Of a DNA stretch of 64,000 nt, positions 33,432 to 42,115 are shown in pieces (within the stretch, counting starts at the first letter, position 1; each line of letters opens with the position of its first letter). This stretch comes from Cognatitamlana sp035818475 (GTDB lineage Bacteria; Bacteroidota; Bacteroidia; Flavobacteriales; Flavobacteriaceae). The position numbers and the translations under genes were made by a program. The notes beneath the pieces are model-generated. The model ran no database searches, was not told where the DNA came from, and was given only the letters and a program-made list of their open reading frames with translations. The stretch lies in NCBI RefSeq assembly GCF_035818475.1, contig NZ_JAYMGV010000001.1, forward strand, positions 1,116,001-1,180,000, written 5' to 3'.

Positions 33432-34916
33432 ATGAAATTAAAAAAACTCTCTTTACGTACCCGCATTTTCTTGGTCATGATACTACTTGTATTACTGGCT
33501 TCTATATTAATTTCAGCGGTAGCTATATACCAGTATAGGGAGCAGAGTCAAGATTATCATAAAGGGCGTTTAGAGCGTAAAGAAGAAAATATCAGAACCG
33601 ATATCAAACGGTTTTTAAATAGCAGGTATAACACCTGGGAAGTAAAAACAGAGAATATTCCGCTGATTTTCAAAGAGGAAATATATAATATAGCCGATAT
33701 ACATAAACTTCAGGTGAACCTTTATGATTTGGAAGGTGGACTCCTTATCTCTTCAAAGGCCGGATTGCAAAACAATGTAACAGACGATTGTCTTGATGCA
33801 CACATTATGAATGCATTGAGCAATACCATTCAGTTTAATGATGCCTTAGAAATTGCGGAACACAGGTATGTAGATAAACATAAAGAAAATGGAGAAACCT
33901 TTTTGTCCTCATACACCTATATAACAGATAGCAGGTCTAAGCCAATGGCCATATTAAACATTCCTTATTTGGAGAAAGACGATTTTTTAAACAAGGAATT
34001 GGAAGAATTTTTAACCCGAATTGGTTATGCGTTTATGTTTGTGCTGCTTATGGCTATAGCCATTGCTTTTTTGCTATCAAAGTTTATTACCAAATCCTTA
34101 AAGTCTATTAGCGATAAAATAAAAGCAACCCGGCTTGAGCGTCTCAATGAAAAAATTGAAGTAGATGATACCAGTGAAGAGATTTCTATTTTGGTGAACT
34201 CCTATAATAGCATGGTTGATGAGCTTGAAGAAAGTGCGGTGCAGCTGGCAAAAAGTGAACGGGAGCAGGCTTGGAGAGAAATGGCAAAGCAGGTGGCTCA
34301 TGAAATTAAAAATCCGTTAACGCCCATGCGACTAACGGTTCAAAACTTTCAACGTAAGTTTAATCCGGATGATGACAACATACATTTAAAAGTAGACGAG
34401 TACAGCAAAACATTAATCCAACAGATAGATACCATGAGCTCTATTGCTTCAGCCTTTTCAAATTTTGCTAAAATGCCCGCACAGCAAAATGAAACACTTA
34501 ATGTGGTGAAAATTGTAAAGCTGGCCTTAGATATTTTTAACGAAGACTATATTGCTTTCACACCGGATAAAGCAGAGATCATTGCAAAGTTTGACCGAAC
34601 ACAACTTATTAGAGTGGTTACCAATTTGGTTAAAAACGGCATTCAGTCCATGCCTGAAAATAAAACCCCTAAGATTGTCATCTATGTTGGCGAATCTGGT
34701 GATAATGTGGTAATAACCGTTGCCGATAACGGATCGGGAGTGGCCGAAGAGAACAAGGACAAAGTATTTGAGCCAAAGTTTACTACCAAAACCAGCGGTA
34801 TGGGACTTGGTTTGGCTATGGTCAAAAACATATTAGAAACTTATCAGGGGAGTATTTCATTTGAGTCTGAAGAAGGCCTGGGGACTACGTTTAAGGTGAT
34901 GTTTCCAAAAGAATAA
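33432..34916 (+). CDS. Membrane sensor histidine kinase (NtrY-like)
   Basis: 494 residues with the start at ATG 33432. An in-frame ATG at 33363 lies upstream of a promoter-like TATATTTA and would add a poor leader. A first membrane helix (about 13-34) is followed by an extracytoplasmic sensor segment to about 195 and a second helix (about 197-220). Next are a HAMP domain, the H-box HEIKNPLTPMRL, and ATPase boxes NLVKNGIQSMPE and GLGLAMVKNIL. No response regulator is adjacent, so this is an orphan kinase. The signal is unknown. A crotonase gene follows after 31 bases on the same strand. Confidence 0.92.
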   Translation: MKLKKLSLRTRIFLVMILLVLLASILISAVAIYQYREQSQDYHKGRLERKEENIRTDIKRFLNSRYNTWEVKTENIPLIFKEEIYNIADIHKLQVNLYDLEGGLLISSKAGLQNNVTDDCLDAHIMNALSNTIQFNDALEIAEHRYVDKHKENGETFLSSYTYITDSRSKPMAILNIPYLEKDDFLNKELEEFLTRIGYAFMFVLLMAIAIAFLLSKFITKSLKSISDKIKATRLERLNEKIEVDDTSEEISILVNSYNSMVDELEESAVQLAKSEREQAWREMAKQVAHEIKNPLTPMRLTVQNFQRKFNPDDDNIHLKVDEYSKTLIQQIDTMSSIASAFSNFAKMPAQQNETLNVVKIVKLALDIFNEDYIAFTPDKAEIIAKFDRTQLIRVVTNLVKNGIQSMPENKTPKIVIYVGESGDNVVITVADNGSGVAEENKDKVFEPKFTTKTSGMGLGLAMVKNILETYQGSISFESEEGLGTTFKVMFPKE

Positions 34917-34947
34917 TCATTTTGTTTTAACATTAAAAACAGAAATC

Positions 34948-35730
34948 ATGAGTTACAGCAACATACTTTTTGAAGCCTATAGTGGCATAGCAACTATTAC
35001 TATCAACCGCCCCAGTAAGTTAAATGCTTTGAATAAAGACACTATTAACGAATTGCATTTGGCATTAAAAGAAGCGGATAGTAATAAAGACATTAAAGTT
35101 ATTATTCTAACAGGTAGCGGTGAAAAAGCTTTTGTAGCCGGGGCTGATATCAGTGAGTTTGCTAATTTTAATATAGAAGAAGGTACTAAACTGGCGGCAA
35201 AGGGTCAGGCTGTGTTATTCGATTTTATTGAAAATTTGTCTACCCCTGTTATTGCAGCTGTTAATGGGTTTGCACTTGGTGGCGGTTTAGAGTTGGCCAT
35301 GGCTTGCCATTTTAGATTGGCTAGTGATAATGCCAGATTAGGCTTGCCCGAAGTGTCTTTAGGGCTTATTCCCGGGTATGGCGGCACCCAGCGTTTACCA
35401 CAATTAATTGGTAAAGGGCGTGCTATGGAAATGGTTATGACCGCCGGAATGATTGATGCCAATAAGGCCTTAGACTATGGCTTGGTAAATCATGTGGTTG
35501 CCCAGGAAGACCTGATGCCACTATGCAAGCAAATAGCAACTAAAATATTAAGCAATTCTTCAGTAGCTATTAGTGCGGCTATTACCGCTGTTAATGCAGT
35601 TTTTAAAGCTGGCGTCAATGGGTTTGATGTAGAGATTGAGGAGTTTGGAAATAGCTTTGGAACCGCCGATTTTAAAGAAGGTACTACTGCTTTTCTGGAA
35701 AAACGAAAGGCTGATTTTCCGGGGGAGTAG
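34948..35730 (+). CDS. Enoyl-CoA hydratase/isomerase (crotonase)
   Basis: A 260-residue crotonase-fold enzyme for acyl-CoA metabolism. The oxyanion-hole motif is KAFVAGADISEFA near residue 62. NGFALGGGLELAMACHF and RLGLPEVSLGLIPGYGGTQR carry the two catalytic glutamates of the hydratase class (E in LGGGLELAMA, E in LGLPEVSLG). It most likely hydrates short-chain 2-enoyl-CoA; an isomerase role cannot be excluded. It lies close behind the histidine kinase and may share its transcript. Confidence 0.92.
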   Translation: MSYSNILFEAYSGIATITINRPSKLNALNKDTINELHLALKEADSNKDIKVIILTGSGEKAFVAGADISEFANFNIEEGTKLAAKGQAVLFDFIENLSTPVIAAVNGFALGGGLELAMACHFRLASDNARLGLPEVSLGLIPGYGGTQRLPQLIGKGRAMEMVMTAGMIDANKALDYGLVNHVVAQEDLMPLCKQIATKILSNSSVAISAAITAVNAVFKAGVNGFDVEIEEFGNSFGTADFKEGTTAFLEKRKADFPGE

Positions 35731-35781
35731 GGGATTGTTTAGCTTGTTTAGCGTTTAGTGTAAAATGCATTTTTATACATT

Positions 35782-36228
35782 TTAGACTGTGTTAGATGCT
35801 ATTTTTGATTTATAATTACCCTTTATCAATTTATTACGAAGCTTTTTAATACATTTAAGAATTTCTAATCTATTCTTACTACTTTTAATCCATTTCGGGA
35901 GTCGACTAGCCAAACTTTTATTTATATTAGGAATTCGTTCTCTTAAGTCTGATTCAACATACCTTTCTAAAAAATCTAAATGCTCCAGATTCATTGCCCA
36001 AAGTATTTGACCACAACAAGGCACTTTTAAAAAATCCTCCATTTCAACTGTTATTGGAGCTAGTTTATACCATGAATCTATAGGCTTAAATTCTTTGTGA
36101 TGTCCACAATGAATGCATGTTACCTTAAGGTCAAAAAAGTCCACAGGTTTACCGCATTTAGGACAGTAAACAATCCTATAATTGTAAAATTGACTAAATA
36201 GTTCTCCTTTGTCTTCAAATTTCTTCAC
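35782..36228 (-). CDS. Zinc-ribbon hypothetical protein
   Basis: 148 residues with a GTG start. YCPKCGKPVDFFDLKVTCIH and CGHHKEF together form a C-x2-C/C-x2-C zinc ribbon near residues 20-45, and a CCG motif occurs near 68. The C-terminal half is basic and helical (SRLPKWIKSSKNRLEILKCI). No family name was recognised; nucleic-acid or protein binding is likely. Its start overlaps the end of a decayed ORF on the same strand, so the two were once an operon. Confidence 0.65.
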   Translation of the reverse strand: MKKFEDKGELFSQFYNYRIVYCPKCGKPVDFFDLKVTCIHCGHHKEFKPIDSWYKLAPITVEMEDFLKVPCCGQILWAMNLEHLDFLERYVESDLRERIPNINKSLASRLPKWIKSSKNRLEILKCIKKLRNKLIKGNYKSKIASNTV

Positions 36229-36555
36229 TGTTGTCTAATAATTCACTTAACCAATATAAATCTAAAATGTTCGGTTCAATTATATGTCTTTGGTCATTAG
36301 TATCAATAAATATTATTTTAGATGTAGCTATAATAATATTCTCACCAAGATGGAGGTAGTAATTGGGTCAGCAATTAGCTGTTTGGCGTAAAACCAGCTA
36401 TCTCCTTCAGTTGTGACTGATAAACCTTTAGGGTTTTCACCTCTCGGCTATGTAACATCAAGTAATTCCGGAAATTTTGTTCCTTTTTTGACAAGGTTTT
36501 CAAATTCTTTCCATAGTTCTTGCCTCAATAATATGTATTTGTCAAAATATTTCAT
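36215..36555 (-). pseudogene. Decayed ORF upstream of the zinc-ribbon gene
   Basis: From ATG 36555 the minus strand reads MKYFDKYILLRQELWKEFEN for 35 codons to an in-frame TAG at 36450-36448. It then continues with protein-like sequence (PRGENPKGLSVTTEGDSWFY). After a frameshift near 36340 another frame (HLGENIIIATSKIIFIDTND) runs to a stop at 36217-36215 that overlaps the zinc-ribbon gene start. At least two lesions are needed to restore one frame. The parent protein was not recognised. Confidence 0.55.
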
Positions 36556-36730
36556 CCCTCAGTTATACCTAATGTCAAACAAAGCTAGTCGAATTTTCTT
36601 AAAGTATCAAGCTTGATCACCTCCCCCATTTTGTTAATAACCCATTTTTTATTTAACAGTTTTTAGTATAAATAATACCTAATTTTAAAGAGCTATTCCA
36701 CTCTGGTTTACATCCTGAATTTTAAGTATT

Positions 36731-37804
36731 ATGAATCCCGAATCTGTTATAAAAGGCCGTGGCGCACAGCGTAAGGTGCACAATCGTTTTTTTGAATTAA
36801 GTCATGAGCTGCGTGATGACTTCCTGGAATTTTGTCAAAAAGAAGGCGAAATCCCGGATAAAAATAAAACCCGATACCTTCGGGTATTTCCTAAAACCAT
36901 TATTAATCAGGTAAAAAGCCCGGATGTGGGTATGATGTATAGTATGAATCCCTATCAGGGCTGTGAACATGGCTGTATTTATTGCTATGCCAGGAATACC
37001 CATGAATATTGGGGCTTTGGTGCCGGTTTGGATTTTGAACGTAATATCTTAGTAAAAAAAGAAGCTGCAAAACTACTGGAAGCCCATATTAAAAAGAAAA
37101 GCTGGAAAGCGCATACTATTGTATTATCGGGGAATACAGACTGTTACCAACCGGCAGAACAGGAGTTTGGGATTACACGGCAATGTTTGGAGGTGTTTTT
37201 AAAGTATAAGCACCCGGTGGGTATTATAACTAAAAATGCCCTTATTTTAAGAGACCTGGACCTGTTAAAAGCGTTGACTAATGACAATCTGGTGGCTGTT
37301 AATGTGTCCATCACGTCACTGTCAGAAGAGACCAGGCGCATTTTAGAACCCAGAACAGCCACTATTAAAAGACGTTTACATACAGTTAAAGAATTAAGTG
37401 AGAACGGTATTCCCGTTAATGTGATGCTGGCACCTATAATCCCCTCTATAAACAGCCATGAGATCTTAGCATTGGCTAAAGCGGCCTCAGATCATGGGGC
37501 TTTGTCCATAGGGCATACCATTGTTCGGCTTAATGGTGCTATAGGAGAACTATTTACAGACTGGATAAAAAAAACCATGCCGGATAGGGCCGAAAAGGTT
37601 TTGCGCCAGATAGAAGATTGCCATGGCGGCACATTAAATGATTCAAGATATGGTACCAGAATGCGAGGCGAAGGCAAGATCGCTCAACAGATCAATGACC
37701 TGATAAAACTGGCAAGGCTTAAGTATTTTAAAGATAAAAGCATGCCCAAATTAAATTATGATTTACATGAATCTTATAAAACCGGTCAATTAAAGCTGTT
37801 TTAA
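36731..37804 (+). CDS. PA0069-family radical SAM protein
   Basis: A 357-residue radical SAM enzyme of the spore-photoproduct-lyase-like PA0069/Rv2578c group. The cluster motif is CEHGCIYCYARNTHEYWG (C-x3-C-x2-C) near residue 78. SGNTDCYQPAEQEFGITR and RRLHTVKELSENGIPVNVML are typical of the SAM-binding TIM-barrel. The substrate is unknown for the family. It is transcribed alone and faces the 37866 gene tail to tail. Confidence 0.9.
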   Translation: MNPESVIKGRGAQRKVHNRFFELSHELRDDFLEFCQKEGEIPDKNKTRYLRVFPKTIINQVKSPDVGMMYSMNPYQGCEHGCIYCYARNTHEYWGFGAGLDFERNILVKKEAAKLLEAHIKKKSWKAHTIVLSGNTDCYQPAEQEFGITRQCLEVFLKYKHPVGIITKNALILRDLDLLKALTNDNLVAVNVSITSLSEETRRILEPRTATIKRRLHTVKELSENGIPVNVMLAPIIPSINSHEILALAKAASDHGALSIGHTIVRLNGAIGELFTDWIKKTMPDRAEKVLRQIEDCHGGTLNDSRYGTRMRGEGKIAQQINDLIKLARLKYFKDKSMPKLNYDLHESYKTGQLKLF

Positions 37805-37808
37805 ATAT

Positions 37809-37840
37809 AAAAAGATGAGCCATTACAGCCCACCTTTTCA
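37809..37840 (-). terminator. Terminator of the 37866 gene
   Basis: On the minus strand, AAAAGGTGGGC / GCTCATCTTTTT pair imperfectly (G-T pairs) with a T-run after them. The stop codon is separated from it by a tract of TTAGTTTAGTTT-like repeats, as in the neighbouring unit at 38713. Confidence 0.55.
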
Positions 37841-37865
37841 ACTAAACTAACTAATAAACTAAATT

Positions 37866-38468
37866 TTAATTGATCTTTTTTGTGAATTCTCTGCCTTTGG
37901 TATGAAAGACAATTTTAAAATGGCCTTCGTCCAAACCTCTTAATTTATATACCCTTTCAATGACTTTGGTGTTTTCAATCTTTTCTGAGTATATATGCCC
38001 TGAATTACTAACATCGGTTCTGTAAAAATCAATGTGAAGGGGCGTTTTGTCTAAAGATAGTTTTGAAACAAAAATAAGATCACCTTTTATTCTAACGAAC
38101 GGTTTAAAGATGGTTTCCTTTTTTTCTTTGTCAAATAAAACAACGTTGTGCTTAACGGTAAATGGTATGATGTTAATCTCAAGGTCTTTATCAACCTCAA
38201 ACATATAAGAGCCATTAGGTAAGGTAGTTAAGTCAAAACCTTTGGTGTAAACACCGGTTGTTTGCATAGACTCCTTATATAAAATATTCCCATTTTCATC
38301 TTTAATAGACAGTAAGTCGCCTTTCTTTATATGGTATAAAGTAAGGGAGGTTCTCTTAGCTTCATTTTTAATTTTGAAAGATGAAGCATCAGTGGCGAAA
38401 CTTAACAGGGTAGCAAACAATGTTACCATTAAGAATCCTTTTTTTAAGTGTTTAATTACGTTTTTCAT
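37866..38468 (-). CDS. Secreted hypothetical protein
   Basis: 200 residues from ATG 38468, with a signal peptide (KKGFLMVTLFATLLSFATDA). The GTG at 38492 is rejected because a consensus -7 box (TAAATTTG) lies at 38502-38495, so transcription starts downstream of it. The mature protein is basic and beta-rich, with a stretch FDLTTLPNGSYMFEVDKDLE like the DUF3244/type IX sorting-domain style of Bacteroidota surface proteins, but no complete family was identified. A shortened paralogous unit lies just upstream (38713-38961), sharing promoter region, C-terminus and terminator layout. Confidence 0.65.
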   Translation of the reverse strand: MKNVIKHLKKGFLMVTLFATLLSFATDASSFKIKNEAKRTSLTLYHIKKGDLLSIKDENGNILYKESMQTTGVYTKGFDLTTLPNGSYMFEVDKDLEINIIPFTVKHNVVLFDKEKKETIFKPFVRIKGDLIFVSKLSLDKTPLHIDFYRTDVSNSGHIYSEKIENTKVIERVYKLRGLDEGHFKIVFHTKGREFTKKIN

Positions 38469-38494
38469 GATTTGGTTTTTAACGTTCAACACTA

Positions 38495-38502
38495 CAAATT
38501 TA
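38495..38502 (-). promoter_or_regulatory. -7 box of the 37866 gene
   Basis: The minus strand reads TAAATTTG with TTTA 18 bases upstream, 27 bases before the chosen ATG. Confidence 0.5.
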
Positions 38503-38712
38503 TATTGATTGTAGTAAGTTTAAAACACTGATATTGACTAATTTATGTGCTAAATTATCTGTTGTTTTTACATCAATTTTGAGTTAAGTTAATCTAGTAT
38601 AAAACCAGGTTAAGCCAGTATAGTTTTACTAAAAGATTACATGATGCATTGAAGCGATTATAGAGGCCAAAAAAGTTTTAGCAGATTTATGATAAAGGAA
38701 AAGTTAAAGCAA

Positions 38713-38961
38713 AAAAAAGTGGGTTACCACCACCCACTTTTCAAACTAAACTAAACTAAATAAGACATTAAACTAACTATTAATGAATATTGTGATCTCC
38801 TTGTTATCAGAGTGTATTGTTATTTTATAATTTTCTTTTTCTGTATGTAACGTTTCAACGAGACAAAGATATATTGCAAATATAAGGTGCAAAACATCAA
38901 TTTTAGCTAATTTGTATGCTATTTTAACTGTTAAGCTTGTGTTAATAGCGTGTTAAGTTAA
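38713..38961 (-). pseudogene. Internally deleted copy of the 37866-38592 unit
   Basis: Read on the minus strand, this unit starts with TTAACTTAACAC, then 33 bases later AGCATACAAATTAG..GATGTTTTGCAC. The functional neighbour has TTAACTTAACTC at 38592, the same 33-base spacing, then AGCACATAAATTAG..AGTGTTTTAAAC. After a shared GTTGAA(A)CGTTA the unit jumps to a C-terminal tail, ENYKITIHSDNKEITIFINS (compare GHFKIVFHTKGREFTKKIN), with stop at 38775-38773. It ends in a strong terminator (AAAAGTGGGT / ACCCACTTTTTTTT). Nearly the whole coding body is missing. The remainder may still be transcribed as a short RNA. Confidence 0.55.
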
Positions 38962-39038
38962 AATAGCACATAATAGAGGTAATTATATATATAATGTATG
39001 CATAATAAATAGTAATTTTGTTCTCAAATTAACCTGCT

Positions 39039-39914
39039 ATGATTACAAAAAAGCCTACATTAAAAAAGATAAGCCCTGGTTTTGGTAATTCATTATTAGT
39101 GAAGCAACATGTTGAGCAAGTAGATAAGAACGATGCCTATTGGCATTTTCATCCGGAATTAGAGCTTATATATGTTAATAAAGGTCAGGGAAAAACCCAT
39201 ATTGGAAACCACTTGTCGTATTTTAATAATAGCCAGCTTATATTAATTGGATCTAATTTGCCACATAATGGATTTACAGATAGATTAACGGCCAATGGTA
39301 CCGAAACAACCATTCAGTTCAAATCAAATTTTTTAGGGGATGATTTTCTTAATGTTCCTGAAATGTCACATATTGTCTCCTTATATGATAGAGCAAAAAA
39401 AGGCATCAGATTTCAAATTGATACCAAAAAGAAGATTGGGCGTAAAATTGAAAAATTATTAGAACACAATGGTCTTAAGCGTGTTTTAAAATTTTTAGAA
39501 ATCCTTGATTTTTTAGCTAAAACCAGCGATTATACCTTATTAAATGCTGATGGCGTAGCTTTTGAAACTGAAGCACAAGACAGTGCTAAAATCGGCATTG
39601 TTTTTAAGCATGTGAATAAGAATTTTCAAAAACATATTGCTTTAGATGAAATTGCAGACAAAGTAAGTATGACGGTACCGGCGTTTTGTAGATTTTTTAA
39701 AAAAGCTACCGGAAAAACATTTACACAGGTGGTTAATGAGTACCGTGTTGTGCATGCTACAAAATTATTGTCTGAAGAAATTGAAATGAGTATTGCTGAT
39801 GTATGCTATGAATGCGGATTTAATAATTTCTCTCATTTTAATAAAACCTTTAATGATATAACCGGAAAAAGTGCATCCAATTACAGGAAAGAAATTAAAA
39901 AGATGATCAGTTGA
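39039..39914 (+). CDS. AraC family regulator with cupin domain
   Basis: 291 residues. The N-terminal cupin segment has DAYWHFHPELELIYVNKGQG (the HxH metal/ligand site). The C-terminal helix-turn-helix pair is IALDEIADKVSMTVPAFCRF and IADVCYECGFNNFSHFNKTF. A -7 box TAATTTTG lies at 39013-39020, 19 bases before the ATG. Such regulators often control carbohydrate use, but no sugar genes are adjacent, so the target is unknown. Neighbours give no clear hint. Confidence 0.9.
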   Translation: MITKKPTLKKISPGFGNSLLVKQHVEQVDKNDAYWHFHPELELIYVNKGQGKTHIGNHLSYFNNSQLILIGSNLPHNGFTDRLTANGTETTIQFKSNFLGDDFLNVPEMSHIVSLYDRAKKGIRFQIDTKKKIGRKIEKLLEHNGLKRVLKFLEILDFLAKTSDYTLLNADGVAFETEAQDSAKIGIVFKHVNKNFQKHIALDEIADKVSMTVPAFCRFFKKATGKTFTQVVNEYRVVHATKLLSEEIEMSIADVCYECGFNNFSHFNKTFNDITGKSASNYRKEIKKMIS

Positions 39915-40036
39915 TAGGCCTTATCAAGATAATGTTTTACCGATTGATTATAATGCAATAGCGTCTTGAGTATTCTTGAATAATTTCATTGAAAGCAAAT
40001 TGCAAAACGGACTGTGGGATAATCTTATTTTTATAA

Positions 40037-40080
40037 AGATTTCTCGTCGTTCATTCCTCACTCTGTCGAAATGACAAATT
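40037..40080. repeat. Dispersed repeat element after araC
   Basis: AAGATTTCTCGTCGTTCATT..CACTCTGTCGAAATGACAAA resembles the reverse form of the 14-15 kb element family (AGATTCTTCGGTC..TCTGAATGACAAA). It lies between two convergent genes with no ORF. Confidence 0.55.
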
Positions 40081-40093
40081 AAATCCAGTTAAA

Positions 40094-40747
40094 TTATTTT
40101 TTGCCGTTCCACTCGTTGTAAAATTGATCTAAAAAGCCTAACATATAGTTATGTCTGTCTTGAGCAATTTTAGTGCCAGTTGGTGTGTTCATCCTGTCTT
40201 TTAAAAGCAATAATTTTTCATAAAAATGATTGATGGTAGGAGCATTAGAGGCTTTGTATTCAGCCTTGCTCATATTTAAGTTGGGCTTTATATCAGGATT
40301 AAATAGAGCTCTGTTTTTAAATCCACCATAATTAAAGCAACGTGCTATACCAATGGCACCAATAGCATCTAATCTGTCTGCATCCTGTACCACGTCTAAT
40401 TCTGGAGATTTGAATTTTTGAGTTTCATTGCCGCCTTTAAAGGAAATGTTTTCAATGATATTAACCACATGCTCAATTACTGTTGAATCTACATTAAGTT
40501 TAAAAAGAAATTCCCTGGCCAATTTAGGACCTAAAGTTTCATCACCATTATGGAATTTACTGTCGGCAATATCATGAAGCAGGGCAGCAAGTGATACAAT
40601 AAATTCATCAACAGGTTCTGTTTTGGCTATCAAGAGACTGTTTTTATAAACACGCTCAATGTGAAACCAATCATGTCCCCCTTCAGCATCGACAAGGGTT
40701 TGTTTAACAAAAATGATGGTTTTATTAATTATTTCTGCTGAAGTCAT
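40094..40747 (-). CDS. HD-domain phosphohydrolase
   Basis: A 217-residue HD-superfamily metal-dependent phosphohydrolase like YedJ. The metal-binding residues appear in GGHDWFHIERV (H), LAALLHDIADSKF (HD) and DVVQDADRLDAIGAIGIARC (D). The substrate is probably a nucleotide or other phosphate ester; none is established for this group. It follows the 40753 gene with a five-base gap on the same strand, in a run that continues upstream to the acyltransferase. Confidence 0.88.
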   Translation of the reverse strand: MTSAEIINKTIIFVKQTLVDAEGGHDWFHIERVYKNSLLIAKTEPVDEFIVSLAALLHDIADSKFHNGDETLGPKLAREFLFKLNVDSTVIEHVVNIIENISFKGGNETQKFKSPELDVVQDADRLDAIGAIGIARCFNYGGFKNRALFNPDIKPNLNMSKAEYKASNAPTINHFYEKLLLLKDRMNTPTGTKIAQDRHNYMLGFLDQFYNEWNGKK

Positions 40748-40752
40748 AGCTA

Positions 40753-41091
40753 TTAAATTTCTTGTAGAACAGAAGTGCCATTAGATTTATCTCCCGATGT
40801 CCATTCCCAACGCTCATAAAGTTTTATCTTTCCGTTGGTATCAATCTTTGGTTTAGAAATACAAATACCAGTCATTAATTCACCACTGGAATTAATCTGA
40901 TGGTACCTCATGTCAATATTGCCTTGGTTGTCAACCACACCAATTAAATGCCCTTCTATAATATGATCTCCTTGATAGGTAGCTGTTAAAATGTTTCCCT
41001 TTTGTTTATAAACAAAAATAGTGTCAGAAGTGGTTTCACTGTTTTCTGAACTGGAAATAGGTTTAAATCTTTTGTTATTATAGTTAATCAA
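40753..41091 (-). CDS. Small beta-rich hypothetical protein
   Basis: 112 residues, soluble, without a signal peptide. Regular beta-strand turns (GDHIIEGHLIGVVDNQGNID, then RYHQINSSGELMTGICISKP) suggest a small barrel or MORN-like sheet that could bind a ligand. Homologues in Flavobacteriia are often labelled N-acetylglutamate synthase, but no acetyltransferase motif is visible, so that name is not used. It lies between the desaturase and HD genes, with 15- and 5-base gaps, so it is co-transcribed. Confidence 0.7.
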   Translation of the reverse strand: MINYNNKRFKPISSSENSETTSDTIFVYKQKGNILTATYQGDHIIEGHLIGVVDNQGNIDMRYHQINSSGELMTGICISKPKIDTNGKIKLYERWEWTSGDKSNGTSVLQEI

Positions 41092-41106
41092 TTGTAAACC
41101 ATTGAT

Positions 41107-42105
41107 TTATTTAATAATAGCCGGTTCCACCCATTTAAATTGAAATGAGTTCTCCGGTATTTTCATGCGTTCAGACAAGCGGTACATTCTGGCAGGAAGT
41201 TTCATTAAATAGTCTCTGGCCTTTTCAGCCTCGTCATTCAATCCGGTAATTTTATCAATTTCCCAACGCTCAATCAATTTTTGTAAAATATCTACGTAAT
41301 CTTTAGACGTATAAACTCCTATACGTTGGGCAGTATTTGAAAATTCTTCAAAAGCTGACCCTATTTTCCCTCCCGTTTCTCTTAAAAAATGGGCAGGCAT
41401 AGTTATTTTTTGCTTCATCATATAATGAAACGCCATCATCATTTGGCTGGGATCCACTTTAAAAATTCGCTCAACAAAATCAGAATAGGCATGGTGATGA
41501 CGCATTTCATCTCCGGAAATGATCTGACACATTTTTGCCAATCTTTTATTGCCCTTTTTTCGGGCTATTTTAGCAACCCGATTATGGGAAACATAAGTGG
41601 CTAATTCCTGAAAGCTGGTATACACAAAGTTCTTATAAGGATCTCTGTCTGTTCCTATATCAAAACCATCAGCAATTAAATGCTGTGTTGTGATTTCAAT
41701 TTCTTTCATATTAACTCTACCGGAAAGGTAAAGGTATTTGTTTAGTACATCGCCATGTCGGTTTTCTTCAGCAGTCCATTGTTTTACCCACTTAGCCCAA
41801 CCATTAACACCATTAACCTGTTCAACTCCTTCCACATCCATCAACCAGGATTCATAGGTAGGTAAGGCTTCTTCAGTAATCATATCGCCTACTAAAACCA
41901 CCCAAAAATCATAAGGCAAATCTTTGGCCAACTCTCTGATTTCTCTTATTTCTTCAAAAAAATCATCATCGGGATTTTCTGAATTTGGCAAAAAATCTGT
42001 GGGTTGCCAAATAGTTTCAATAGGAATTAAATATTTTTCCATTAAGGCATCGACGTCTTTTTCCAAAAACTTCATGACTTCTAACCTCTTATTCTTTAAA
42101 GACAT
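41107..42105 (-). CDS. Acyl-ACP desaturase (ferritin-like di-iron)
   Basis: Soluble di-iron enzyme introducing a cis double bond into acyl-ACP, for membrane fluidity. The start at ATG 42105 (MSLKNKRLEVMKFLEKDVDA) gives 332 residues and begins just after the upstream acyltransferase stop. A longer frame to 42180 would overlap that gene by 65 bases. The di-iron ligands are in EENRHGDVLNKYL near residue 120 and DEMRHHHAYSDF near residue 205. The residue set matches plant-type Delta9 stearoyl-ACP desaturases. The neighbouring acyltransferase fits a lipid-assembly operon. Confidence 0.93.
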   Translation of the reverse strand: MSLKNKRLEVMKFLEKDVDALMEKYLIPIETIWQPTDFLPNSENPDDDFFEEIREIRELAKDLPYDFWVVLVGDMITEEALPTYESWLMDVEGVEQVNGVNGWAKWVKQWTAEENRHGDVLNKYLYLSGRVNMKEIEITTQHLIADGFDIGTDRDPYKNFVYTSFQELATYVSHNRVAKIARKKGNKRLAKMCQIISGDEMRHHHAYSDFVERIFKVDPSQMMMAFHYMMKQKITMPAHFLRETGGKIGSAFEEFSNTAQRIGVYTSKDYVDILQKLIERWEIDKITGLNDEAEKARDYLMKLPARMYRLSERMKIPENSFQFKWVEPAIIK

Positions 42106-42115
42106 CTGTGTTTTT

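Noticed and set aside
35757..35785. Terminator after the crotonase gene
   Set aside because: AAAATGCATTTTTATACATTTTA is only a weak, ambiguous hairpin without a clean T-run.
40753..41091. N-acetylglutamate synthase label for the 112-aa protein
   Set aside because: This name circulates for homologues, but no GNAT or amino-acid-kinase motif is visible.
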